Of a DNA stretch of 52,565 bases, positions 42,014 to 49,889 are shown one piece after another. Location: positions 1 through 52,565 of the forward strand of contig CATJIF010000137.1 of NCBI GenBank assembly GCA_949740445.1, written 5' to 3'. The notes below the pieces were generated by a model. It did no database searches. It was not told the origin of the DNA and saw only the letters and a list, made by a program, of their open reading frames with translations. The first letter of the stretch is position 1. Each line of letters starts with the position of its first letter. The position numbers and the translations under genes were made by a program. Source of the DNA: an uncultured Peptostreptococcaceae bacterium (GTDB taxonomy: Bacteria > Bacillota > Clostridia > Peptostreptococcales > Anaerovoracaceae).

Positions 42014-42730
42014 TTACAACTGTACTTCCGGATGTTTTCTGGTGAGGATTTCCGTCCGCGCCGTTGCCCCTAAATACTCCGAAATCAGGCCTGCCAGCTG
42101 ACCGATGGCATCGTTCAGCGCATTGCAGCGGTCGGGGTCTACCGATTCGATTACCAAAACCGCACGCCTGGTATCTTCTGTCAGCATGGTCCGCTGCCCG
42201 TCGCGCCAGTTCCAGCAGCGGCAGACAGCTCCTGCATCGTCTATGTAGCAGACCTCGCCGGGAAGCGTCTCTTCTGCTTCCTCGTCGCCCAGAGCCAGGA
42301 AAGGATCGCCGCCTTCGGTTACCGTCAGGCGCAGGTTTCCGGCAAAGGTGTCGATATCCTCGCCGCCGCAGGGCAGCCCGTAGCGCAGAGAAATGCAGTT
42401 GTACAAATCCACCAGGGGATTGATTGCTCCTACTTCCTTGCCCTTTTCCACGCGCTTTAAAAGCGCTTCGATGGAACAGCGCACGCCCTTTTTTGTCTTG
42501 AACTTCTGAAACGCTTGGCGCCAGACCGCGATCACCGGATTTTCGCTGAACACCGGAGCAGCCAGGTATTTTTTCGCTTCCTCGTTGCACTGCTTCAGCA
42601 TTTCGATGATATCGGGCCGGCGCTCTTCATTTCCTTCCTCCGTGTTGCAGATATTTTCTGCAACGACGACGCCGATGGCCGCCTCCGGAAACAGCTTCCA
42701 AAACGGTTCTTCAATGACAAATTTACTCAT
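42014..42730 (-). CDS. B3/B4 tRNA-binding domain protein
   Basis: 238 residues, RBS AAAGGAG. It resembles the B3/B4 domain of the PheRS beta chain (COG3382): NPVIAVWRQAFQKFKTKKGVRCSIEALLKRV, then NPLVDLYNCISLRYGLPCGGED. Stand-alone versions may edit or bind aminoacyl-tRNA; the function is not established. It lies 20 bases after the GNAT gene. Confidence 0.88.
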   Translation of the reverse strand: MSKFVIEEPFWKLFPEAAIGVVVAENICNTEEGNEERRPDIIEMLKQCNEEAKKYLAAPVFSENPVIAVWRQAFQKFKTKKGVRCSIEALLKRVEKGKEVGAINPLVDLYNCISLRYGLPCGGEDIDTFAGNLRLTVTEGGDPFLALGDEEAEETLPGEVCYIDDAGAVCRCWNWRDGQRTMLTEDTRRAVLVIESVDPDRCNALNDAIGQLAGLISEYLGATARTEILTRKHPEVQL

Positions 42731-42749
42731 TTGCGCACTCCTTTGTTTA

Positions 42750-43289
42750 CTATAATCTTTTTTCGTAAAATTTCCAGTCTATTTCGAAGAGCTGCCCCTC
42801 TCCGCAGAAATGAAACCCCATGCCTTCGTACAGCGCCACAGCGCCCGGATTTTCCTTTCCGGCCATCAGGCAAACGCCGTCAAATCCCTGCTTTTTCAGC
42901 TCCTCCATGGTAAAGAGAAGCAGGGCCTGGGCCATTCCCCTCCTCTGACAGTCTATTCGCACACCCAGGCGGCTGAGAACCGCAGGATGTTGAAATTGCG
43001 GATTCCAGCAGCCTGCTGCTTTGATTTCCGGATCCGCTTCCATATCCTCCGCAGCCATGGCCGCGATCAGCGCTCCGCTTTCGTCGTACAGACAGTAGAG
43101 CCCATCCTGCGCCTGGTCTTTCTGTACATCTGCAAGCGCCGGATAGTCTTCGCTCCACAGGCAGCCTGGACTGCCCACAAGCGATTGGTACAGCTGCAGC
43201 ACCGGCTGGACCTCCTGAAGGCCGGCCCTGCCTGCACGAACGCCCTTTTCTGCAAGCCTCTGCTTTTGTATGTTTTCCTTTTCTCCCAT
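42750..43289 (-). CDS. GNAT family N-acetyltransferase
   Basis: 179 residues from the ATG after GGAGAGG; the frame is open further but the added part runs through the rpmF terminator. Acetyl-CoA-binding motif A is VRIDCQRRGMAQALLLF, motif B GKENPGAVALYEGMGFHFCG. Substrate unknown. Likely read together with the following B3/B4 gene. Confidence 0.88.
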   Translation of the reverse strand: MGEKENIQKQRLAEKGVRAGRAGLQEVQPVLQLYQSLVGSPGCLWSEDYPALADVQKDQAQDGLYCLYDESGALIAAMAAEDMEADPEIKAAGCWNPQFQHPAVLSRLGVRIDCQRRGMAQALLLFTMEELKKQGFDGVCLMAGKENPGAVALYEGMGFHFCGEGQLFEIDWKFYEKRL

Positions 43290-43329
43290 GTCTTTTCCCT
43301 CTCCGTTCGGGCTTTTTCTGCCCTCTCGC

Positions 43330-43356
43330 AAAAAACCCTGTTGAATTTCAACAGGG
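43330..43356 (-). terminator. Rho-independent terminator after rpmF
   Basis: Stem CCCTGTTG (43336-43343) / CAACAGGG (43349-43356), loop of five, followed on the - strand by TTTTTT. Confidence 0.9.
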
Positions 43357-43392
43357 TTTTCAGTGGCAAGTGTTTCTGTCTTTACCAAGGCC

Positions 43393-43572
43393 TTATGCTT
43401 CCGAAACGACCGCTTTTCCGTCATAGTAATTGCAGTTAGGGCATACTCTATGTGGAAGCTTAGGTTCGTGGCACTGAGGGCAAATGGATAATGCAGGTGC
43501 AGACATCTTCATATTTGCGCTTCTTCTGGAATTTCTCTTGGCTTTCGATGTTTTCCTCTTTGGTACTGCCAT
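43393..43572 (-). CDS. rpmF: 50S ribosomal protein L32
   Basis: 59 residues from the ATG after [26 protein letters not shown] and a zinc ribbon CPQC...CPNC. The YceD/DUF177 gene, usually directly upstream, is missing; ackA precedes it and rpmF has its own promoter. Confidence 0.97.
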   Translation of the reverse strand: MAVPKRKTSKAKRNSRRSANMKMSAPALSICPQCHEPKLPHRVCPNCNYYDGKAVVSEA

Positions 43573-43663
43573 TGTGGACACCTCCTTTGCTCAATTAAAT
43601 ACGATAGTCGTAACATTTCGCAGTCTTAGGTCCCAAATGGCACCTTTCAACGCTAACTATTAA

Positions 43664-43692
43664 ATTATATAGTCTGTTTTACTGCTTGTCAA
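43664..43692 (-). promoter_or_regulatory. Sigma-A promoter of rpmF
   Basis: On the - strand TTGACA (43687-43692), 17-base spacer, TATAAT (43664-43669): both hexamers are perfect. Confidence 0.93.
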
Positions 43693-43720
43693 TACTTATC
43701 TCAGGTAGTTTTTACCGAAT

Positions 43721-44917
43721 TTATTCGTTAGCCAGCGCTACGGTATCTCTGGCGATCATCAATTCCTCGTTGGTGGGGATCAGGAGGATCTTCACCTTGG
43801 AATCGTCGGCGCTGATGAGGGTTTCCTTGCCTCTCACTTTGTTGCGGATCAAGTCCAGCTTGATGCCAAGCCCGGACAGGTCCTGGCAGATGATATCTCT
43901 CATGCCGATGTCGTTTTCACCCACGCCGGCGGTGAAGACGATGGCATCCACGCCGTTCATCTCCGCCATGTAAGCGCCGATGTAGAAGCGGACCTTGTGC
44001 GCAAACACTCTCTGCGCCAGCTGCGCTCTTTCGTTGCCCTCCTCGGACGCGGCCTCGACGTCGCGGAAGTCGCTGCTGATTCCGGAAATGCCCAGAATGC
44101 CGGATTTCTTGTTCAGGATGTTGTTCATCTCGCCCTGAGGCAGGTTTTCCTTCTGTCTGATATAGGTGACGATGGCCGGGTCGATATCACCGGAACGCGT
44201 ACCCATAACCAGACCTTCCAGCGGCGTAAAGCCCATGGAAGTGTCGATGCACTTTCCGTTGCGGATGGCAGATACGGAAGCGCCGTTGCCCAGGTGGCAG
44301 GTGATGATCTTCAGCTGCTCGATGGGAAGCCCGATCATCTCCGCAGCCCGCTCAGCTACATACTTGTGGCTGGTGCCGGGGAAGCCGTATCTTCTTACCT
44401 TATATTTCTCGTAATACTCGTAGGGAATGGCGTAAATGTAGGATTCAGGCGGCATGGTCTGGTGGAAGGCCGTATCGAATACCGCTACCATCGGCGTATC
44501 GGGCATCAGCTCCTGGCAGGCGCGGATACCTAAAATGTTGGGCGGATTGTGAAGAGGCGCCAGATCGGTACATTCGTCCAGTGCATCCATGACATCCTCT
44601 GTGATTTTAACCGAGCAGGCATACTTTTCGCCCGCGTGCACCACGCGGTGGCCTACGGCTTCGATCTCGTCCATGGATTTGGCTACGCCGTGCTCCGGAT
44701 TGACGATGGCTTCCAACACGTGGCCGATGGCGTCTTTGTGATCGTCCATCGGGACTTCTAAAACGAACTTGTCCTGTCCGATTTTTTCGTGCTTCAGAAC
44801 GGAACCGTTGATGCCGATTCTCTCCACCAGTCCTTTGCACAGCAGGGTTTCGTCTTCCATCTGAAGTACCTGGTACTTCAGCGAAGAGCTGCCGCAGTTG
44901 ATGACTAATACCTTCAT
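43721..44917 (-). CDS. ackA: Acetate kinase
   Basis: 398 residues from the ATG after AAGGAGA. ASKHA-fold kinase: [16 protein letters not shown] at the N-terminus, the [10 protein letters not shown] and [13 protein letters not shown] motifs, [22 protein letters not shown]. Makes ATP from acetyl phosphate at the end of fermentation. pta is not adjacent. Confidence 0.97.
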   Translation of the reverse strand: MKVLVINCGSSSLKYQVLQMEDETLLCKGLVERIGINGSVLKHEKIGQDKFVLEVPMDDHKDAIGHVLEAIVNPEHGVAKSMDEIEAVGHRVVHAGEKYACSVKITEDVMDALDECTDLAPLHNPPNILGIRACQELMPDTPMVAVFDTAFHQTMPPESYIYAIPYEYYEKYKVRRYGFPGTSHKYVAERAAEMIGLPIEQLKIITCHLGNGASVSAIRNGKCIDTSMGFTPLEGLVMGTRSGDIDPAIVTYIRQKENLPQGEMNNILNKKSGILGISGISSDFRDVEAASEEGNERAQLAQRVFAHKVRFYIGAYMAEMNGVDAIVFTAGVGENDIGMRDIICQDLSGLGIKLDLIRNKVRGKETLISADDSKVKILLIPTNEELMIARDTVALANE

Positions 44918-45042
44918 TGCTGTTCTCCTTCGATTCATCTCATTTGTTAATTATTTCTCAATCCCCGAATTGCAGAAAATGCCCGCCATTTTAGATGCGG
45001 ACATTCGAGTTCAGGCATTTATAACGGATATTGCCATTGCCA

Positions 45043-46533
45043 TTATATCCCGGATTGCCGCAAAAATCCAGTGGTTTTTATGGAATTTTCGTTTTTTCCG
45101 GACGCTTCTACCATGCCAGGCGCGTCTGCCACGTATGGGCTGCGGACAAAATCCGAGCCGCTGTAAATATCCGCTGCGCGGGCCGTGCGGCACAGGTCCG
45201 CCGCGCGGACATCCAGGCGCAGAGCCGCAAACGCCGCGCATCCGCCGTCAGCGCATGCGGCTGTCTCGCCTTTGACAAAGCGCTTCTGCTCTTTTGTCAG
45301 CTCCCGGTTGAGGTTGCTCAAAAGCAGAGGTACACTCTCCGAAAGCGAATCCCGCTGCGCCGCAGAACGCTCTTCTTCCCGGCGTTTTTGACTGCGGATG
45401 CAGCGCAATAGCTGCGCTCCTTTGTTTCCAATTCCCAAAACACGGCCATAAAGCAAACCTTTATCGGCAGATTCCTTGATATTTCCCCAGGTTTTTCCGT
45501 CGAAATCCATCAGAGCGGCGCACAGGAGCCTGCGCATCCGCGCTGTAGAATACCGGGCGCAGGAGGAGAGCGACAGGAGCTGCTCTGCGCTTTCCGCGTA
45601 AGGAAGCGCCTTCCACAGCCGGTATTCCAGGCCTTCGCTGCACCCCTGAAGCTGCCGCAGCCCCGGGGGGCCCAGCCGCCGCAGCTGGCTTAGCAGCATG
45701 GCGTCAAGCCGCAGGCTATCCTGCGGGCGCCACAGTCCGCCCTGCTGCAAAAGCTCTTCGAGCACTGCCAGCGTCGCTTTGGGAACGGCACGGAGGATAT
45801 CCTCGGAAAGGGCGGCTGCCTCTGGTTTGGCAGCGCTGCCTGCATCCGTGGAAGGCAAGCCCTGCGCCTGTAAGCGCGAAATCGCCCGGCGTATGGCAGC
45901 GGCGCTCGCAAGCGCCGTACCTGTCTGCAAACTGTGATAGCCGCTACCCGTTCTGCGGATGCCCCAGGGGCGGATCGAAGCCTCCTGAAGCTGCAGCTGC
46001 CGGACGTATTCCACCGCTAAAATATCGTTGGGCGCACGCAGCGCTTCCTGCAATCCAGAAGCACCGGCACCGGACAGCAGGCCGCCCGTTTCCAGGAGCG
46101 CCCGGCTGCGGGCCGCAGGATAGGCAAGCCCTTCGTTTAAGGCCCGGCGAAGCCTCTGCGAGAATTCCTCGTCGCGGAGGGCAGAGACTCGCGCTGCTTC
46201 GATCAGCCTGTCCGGCTCGCTTTCGCATCCGAAGGCCATGTCCGTAACGCAGCCCAGGCGTTTCAGCAGGCAAACCCCCCCGCGGGCAAATTCCTCCGCG
46301 CTGTTGCAGGCAAAGGCAAAGGGCAGCTCCAGCACCAGGTCCACGCCGTTGTCTACGGCCATGCGCGCCCGGCTCCACTTATCCGCAAACGCCGGTTCCC
46401 CGCGCTGGGTTACAGCTCCGCTGATAACGGCCACCACGGCCTGTGCCCCCGCAAGGGCAACCGCCTGCCGCAGGTGATAGAGATGCCCGTTGTGAAAGGG
46501 ATTGTATTCTGCGATGATGCCTAAAACCTTCAT
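45043..46533 (-). CDS. tmcAL: tRNA(Met) cytidine acetate ligase TmcAL (YlbM)
   Basis: 496 residues, longer than Bacillus TmcAL (about 415) through insertions and a 25-residue tail. Nucleotidyltransferase-type N-terminus with IAEYNPFHNGH (H14, H17), then ISGAVTQRGEPAFADKW. It activates acetate with ATP and acetylates C34 of elongator tRNA-Met. It follows ylbJ by 15 bases, and acetate kinase is the next gene. Confidence 0.92.
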   Translation of the reverse strand: MKVLGIIAEYNPFHNGHLYHLRQAVALAGAQAVVAVISGAVTQRGEPAFADKWSRARMAVDNGVDLVLELPFAFACNSAEEFARGGVCLLKRLGCVTDMAFGCESEPDRLIEAARVSALRDEEFSQRLRRALNEGLAYPAARSRALLETGGLLSGAGASGLQEALRAPNDILAVEYVRQLQLQEASIRPWGIRRTGSGYHSLQTGTALASAAAIRRAISRLQAQGLPSTDAGSAAKPEAAALSEDILRAVPKATLAVLEELLQQGGLWRPQDSLRLDAMLLSQLRRLGPPGLRQLQGCSEGLEYRLWKALPYAESAEQLLSLSSCARYSTARMRRLLCAALMDFDGKTWGNIKESADKGLLYGRVLGIGNKGAQLLRCIRSQKRREEERSAAQRDSLSESVPLLLSNLNRELTKEQKRFVKGETAACADGGCAAFAALRLDVRAADLCRTARAADIYSGSDFVRSPYVADAPGMVEASGKNENSIKTTGFLRQSGI

Positions 46534-46548
46534 ATTTCCTCGCTCTTC

Positions 46549-47790
46549 TCAGCTTTTGTCCACCTTTGCGCTTTCTTCGCGCCGTTTTGCACCCTGGCGT
46601 ATTTTCCGCAGCCCTCTTGCCAGCCGGCAGAGCATCCGCCGCATCCCGCGAAACCACAGATGCCCGGCGGCAATCAGGCCCATGAGCAGGCAGAGAAGCC
46701 CTGCCGTCTGCGAAGAAAACAGCAGGCTGTGAAACCCTCCCAGCACCAGGACGGCGGGCTCCTGAGAGCCGTAAACAGCGCTTGCCAGTACCTCCGTGCC
46801 GCCGGCCTTCTGCACGAGCAGCGCCAGCGCCATGGTAACTCCTGCCGCCAGACACCCGTGGCAGAATTTCATAAAGAAATAATACCGGCTGCTGATCCCG
46901 CTTCCGGAAAGCATGGAAAGCGACTGTCCCGCAATCGACAATCCCCCAAAGGAAACCAGAAAGGCGCAAAGCGCCAGGCGGAAGGCGCTGCTGATGGCCG
47001 GAGCCGCAGCGACCGCGCTGCATCCCATCGTCATCTCCAAGACTCCCTTTGCCGCAGCCGCCTGCCACGGCGCAGGCAGCAGAGACAGCAGCCCCGCAAA
47101 CTGCAAAAACTCCCCTGCGATAGAAAACAGCACGATATAGCCGCAGATCTGGCACAGCGTCCGAAAGGCATTCAGGATGGAATCGCTGAGCGCCTCTGCT
47201 ATCGACGGACAAGCCTGCCGCAGCCGAACGCCCTGCGGACGGGCTCTGCCATCCTCTCCGTTCCATAGAAAGCGACAAAAGACCCATCCGTTAATCACGG
47301 CCGCCAGATAGTGTCCAAAGGCGATGATATAACCGCAGGCAGCGCTTCCCAGCATGGCAGTCCCCACGGTTCCGACTAAAAACAGAGGGCCCGACACCGA
47401 AGAAAACGAGAGGATTTTCTTGCCCTCCGCCACCGACATCCTTCCGCTTCTGCACTGGTCCCCCACTAATTTTGCCGCCATAGGATAGCCGGATGCCATG
47501 CTGAGCACGCAGATAAACGCTCCCATGCCGCTGCATCCGTACAGCCGCCGGAACATCCCTTCAAACAGCGCCCCCACGCGCTCAGGAAAGCCCAGCCGCA
47601 CCATAAAATTGACGGCTACGAAAAAAGGGAACAGCGTCGGAAGCACCGACCCGAAAAACAGGTTGATGCCAGCGCTGCATCCGTTCATGGAGATCTGCGG
47701 AAACGCCACCATGAGAAAACAGCCGGCGATGGAAAAAGCGCCGGCTGCTGCATATCCTTTTTTATTTCGATTACAATGCGCTTTTTTCAT
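46549..47790 (-). CDS. ylbJ: Sporulation integral membrane protein YlbJ
   Basis: 413 residues, at least eight membrane segments, nucleoside-recognition (gate) type. FFGSVLPTLFPFFVAVNFM, SMASGYPMAAKLV and FSSVSGPLFLVGTVG are typical of YlbJ, a mother-cell protein needed for proper spore cortex in Bacillus. The SD is poor (TGTGAT). Part of a rsmD-coaD-x-ylbJ-tmcAL group equal to ylbH-ylbI-ylbJ-ylbM. Confidence 0.9.
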   Translation of the reverse strand: MKKAHCNRNKKGYAAAGAFSIAGCFLMVAFPQISMNGCSAGINLFFGSVLPTLFPFFVAVNFMVRLGFPERVGALFEGMFRRLYGCSGMGAFICVLSMASGYPMAAKLVGDQCRSGRMSVAEGKKILSFSSVSGPLFLVGTVGTAMLGSAACGYIIAFGHYLAAVINGWVFCRFLWNGEDGRARPQGVRLRQACPSIAEALSDSILNAFRTLCQICGYIVLFSIAGEFLQFAGLLSLLPAPWQAAAAKGVLEMTMGCSAVAAAPAISSAFRLALCAFLVSFGGLSIAGQSLSMLSGSGISSRYYFFMKFCHGCLAAGVTMALALLVQKAGGTEVLASAVYGSQEPAVLVLGGFHSLLFSSQTAGLLCLLMGLIAAGHLWFRGMRRMLCRLARGLRKIRQGAKRREESAKVDKS

Positions 47791-47858
47791 ATCACAGCAT
47801 ATGCAGCCGCATTTGCCGCCATACCGCTTTTTTGTCCGCGCATCCGTTTATTTTCTCG

Positions 47859-48389
47859 TTACTTGTCCGCATCCAGCTGCGCCTGATAAATCATCTCTTT
47901 GATTTCGCTCCTGTTTTCCGAAATCGTAGCGTTGATTTTATCGAAGGTATCCTGAATGTGGTTAAACATGTCCGCAAAGTAAGAGGCGTTCAGCTGGTCC
48001 ATCTTGTCCTGAAAATTATAGAGGATGCTGTCCACGTATTCGAACGTTCCCAGCTTAAGCCCCCTGGCGTTCCCATCCGCGGCCCGCATGATCTCATCCG
48101 CCCGCTTCTTTGCCTTGACCGTGATGTCGTCGTTTTCTACCATGGCCTCTGCCTGGGCTTTTGCGTCGTTTAGGATCGTCTCGTACTCCGCCTTGGCCTC
48201 GTCCAAAATCCGCTGCCGCTCGTCTTTAATCCACTTGGCCTGCTCGATTTCGTCGGGCAGCTCCACGCGGATCTCCTTTACGATTTCGATCAGTTCATCC
48301 GAGTCGATCATTATTTTTCCGGACAGGGGAAATCCCGGAGCCGTATCTACAATTTCTTCGATCTCATCCAGCAACTCCAAAACCTTCAT
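47859..48389 (-). CDS. Coiled-coil protein of unknown function
   Basis: 176 residues, no membrane segment. Long charged helix (about 45-105, IEQAKWIKDERQRILDEAKAEYE..., DITVKAKKRADEI) like the b subunit of ATP synthases or DivIVA-like proteins, and a second helical region at the C-terminus. Homologues of this type commonly follow coaD in clostridia; the role is not known. Start overlaps the coaD stop by four bases. Confidence 0.75.
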   Translation of the reverse strand: MKVLELLDEIEEIVDTAPGFPLSGKIMIDSDELIEIVKEIRVELPDEIEQAKWIKDERQRILDEAKAEYETILNDAKAQAEAMVENDDITVKAKKRADEIMRAADGNARGLKLGTFEYVDSILYNFQDKMDQLNASYFADMFNHIQDTFDKINATISENRSEIKEMIYQAQLDADK

Positions 48390-48886
48390 CTCTCTCTTCC
48401 TCCCTTTTCCTCTCGCTTCGCCTTCATGTATCTCAGCACATTCTCCGGTACGAGACCATCAACCTGTCCGCCCAGAAGAAATACTTCTTTAATCATGCTG
48501 GAACTGATGAACGAATGCTCGGGCGCAGTCATCAGAAATATGGTTTCGATCCCCTCCCGGTACAGCCTGTCATTCATCTGCGCCATCTGTATTTCATATT
48601 CAAAATCCGTAGTCGCCCGCAACCCCCGCAGCACGGCCTGGATTCCATTTGCATTGACATAATCGGCCAACAGTCCGCTGAAGCTGTCCACCTCTACATT
48701 TTTCAGGTGCGACGTGGCCTCGCGAATCATCTGCATGCGCTCCTGGGGCGTAAAATACGGCGTTTTCGACTGGTTGCCCACCACGCCCACCACCAGGCAC
48801 TCGCACAGGCAGGCGGCCCGGTTGATCAGATCCAGATGTCCGCTGGTGATGGGATCAAAGGAGCCTGCAAATAATACTTTTTTCAT
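48386..48886 (-). CDS. coaD: Phosphopantetheine adenylyltransferase CoaD
   Basis: 166 residues. Nucleotidyltransferase: GSFDPITSGH near the N-terminus, and ISSSMIKE in the C-terminal part. Fourth step of CoA synthesis. Overlaps rsmD by four bases. Confidence 0.97.
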   Translation of the reverse strand: MKKVLFAGSFDPITSGHLDLINRAACLCECLVVGVVGNQSKTPYFTPQERMQMIREATSHLKNVEVDSFSGLLADYVNANGIQAVLRGLRATTDFEYEIQMAQMNDRLYREGIETIFLMTAPEHSFISSSMIKEVFLLGGQVDGLVPENVLRYMKAKREEKGGRER

Positions 48887-49449
48887 TCTTCATCCTTTTC
48901 CGCTTCCGGAAAACCGTACACGCTGACGCTTACGGCTCCGTATCTTTTTTCTTTTATCCGCTGAAAGCCGCAGCAAGCGTCGGGCAACACATCGCACCTC
49001 TCGTGCTCCGCTACGATAATTCCCTGCGGGGAAAGGCTGCCATACTCCGCAATGCGCGCAAGGCAGTCGCCGATCATCCGCTCCCCGTACGGCGGGTCTA
49101 AAAAGATGACATCCGCTTTCTGCCCGATCCTCGCAAGCGATGAAACAAAGTCACCCAACAATAATACCGCCTGGTTTTCTGCACCGCAGCGGTGGATATT
49201 GGCCTTCGAAAGCGCCAGGCTTTCTCTATGCCGGTCGCAGAAATACACGGTTTTCGCCCCTCGGCTGATGGCCTCAAGCCCCAGGCTTCCCGTTCCGCAA
49301 AACAGGTCGATGCAGACGCTGTCCCCGTCGATATACCCGCAGATCATGCTGAAAATCGCTTCTTTTACCTTGTCTGTCGTGGGCCGTATGCGCCCATCCG
49401 AGGGTGTGAAAAGGCGCCGGCCTTTCAGCCTTCCTGCTATGATGCGCAT
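48883..49449 (-). CDS. rsmD: 16S rRNA (guanine966-N2) methyltransferase RsmD
   Basis: 188 residues from the ATG after AAAGGGGAG. MRIIAGRLKGRRL N-terminus, SAM motif DLFCGTGSLGLEAISRGA, catalytic DPPY. First gene of the rsmD-coaD unit. Confidence 0.95.
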   Translation of the reverse strand: MRIIAGRLKGRRLFTPSDGRIRPTTDKVKEAIFSMICGYIDGDSVCIDLFCGTGSLGLEAISRGAKTVYFCDRHRESLALSKANIHRCGAENQAVLLLGDFVSSLARIGQKADVIFLDPPYGERMIGDCLARIAEYGSLSPQGIIVAEHERCDVLPDACCGFQRIKEKRYGAVSVSVYGFPEAEKDEE

Positions 49450-49474
49450 GACAACTCCCCTTTCTATCTGTATT

Positions 49475-49503
49475 ATTTTATCAGCAGCCAGGCAAAAATG
49501 CAA
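49475..49503 (-). promoter_or_regulatory. Sigma-A promoter of rsmD-coaD
   Basis: On the - strand TTGCAT (49498-49503), 17-base spacer, TAAAAT (49475-49480), directly downstream of the SASP terminator. Confidence 0.75.
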
Positions 49504-49552
49504 TAATAAAGGAGCCGTCCCGACAGATTTTATAGGGGACAGCTCCTTTTTT
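49504..49552 (-). terminator. Terminator after the SASP gene
   Basis: Stem GGAGCCGTCCC (49511-49521) with GGGGACAGCTCC (49535-49546), one mismatch, then TTTATTATT on the - strand; the + side has a TTTTTT run as well. Confidence 0.8.
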
Positions 49553-49583
49553 GTTTTTATCGCCTGATTGTTTTTTCTTCTGT

Positions 49584-49784
49584 CTATTTTCCGGACAGCT
49601 GCTGCTCGGCCATTTCCACCAGTCGTTTGGTCATATAGCCACCCACGTAGCCGTTCTGTCTGGCTGTCAGGTTGCCCTTGTCCATGCTGCCGTAATTGGC
49701 AAGTCCCAGTTCATTGGCGATTTCGGTCTTCATACTGTCTAAAGCAGGCTTTGCTTCAGAACTCATTTTCTTCTGTAAAGTCAT
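49584..49784 (-). CDS. Small acid-soluble spore protein, alpha/beta type
   Basis: 66 residues from the ATG 7 bases after GGAGGTG (an in-frame GTG inside the SD would add three). The germination protease site EIANELGL (consensus EIAsEfGv) and the second conserved block LTARQNGYVGGYMTKRLVEMAE are clear. It coats and protects DNA in the dormant spore. Lies between recG and rsmD with its own forespore promoter. Confidence 0.96.
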   Translation of the reverse strand: MTLQKKMSSEAKPALDSMKTEIANELGLANYGSMDKGNLTARQNGYVGGYMTKRLVEMAEQQLSGK

Positions 49785-49809
49785 TTGTTTCACCTCCTCT
49801 TTACGCCCT

Positions 49810-49839
49810 TATCATGCGCCCGTGGAGGGAAATCTATTC
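49810..49839 (-). promoter_or_regulatory. Sigma-G promoter of the SASP gene
   Basis: On the - strand GAATA (49835-49839), 18-base spacer, CATGATA (49810-49816): agrees with the sigma-G pattern GHATR-N18-CATnHTA, 26 bases upstream of the start codon. Confidence 0.8.
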
Positions 49840-49889
49840 TCGCCAATTATTTCCTGAGCGTATTTCCTGAAACCGCTTTCTGCAAGCCG

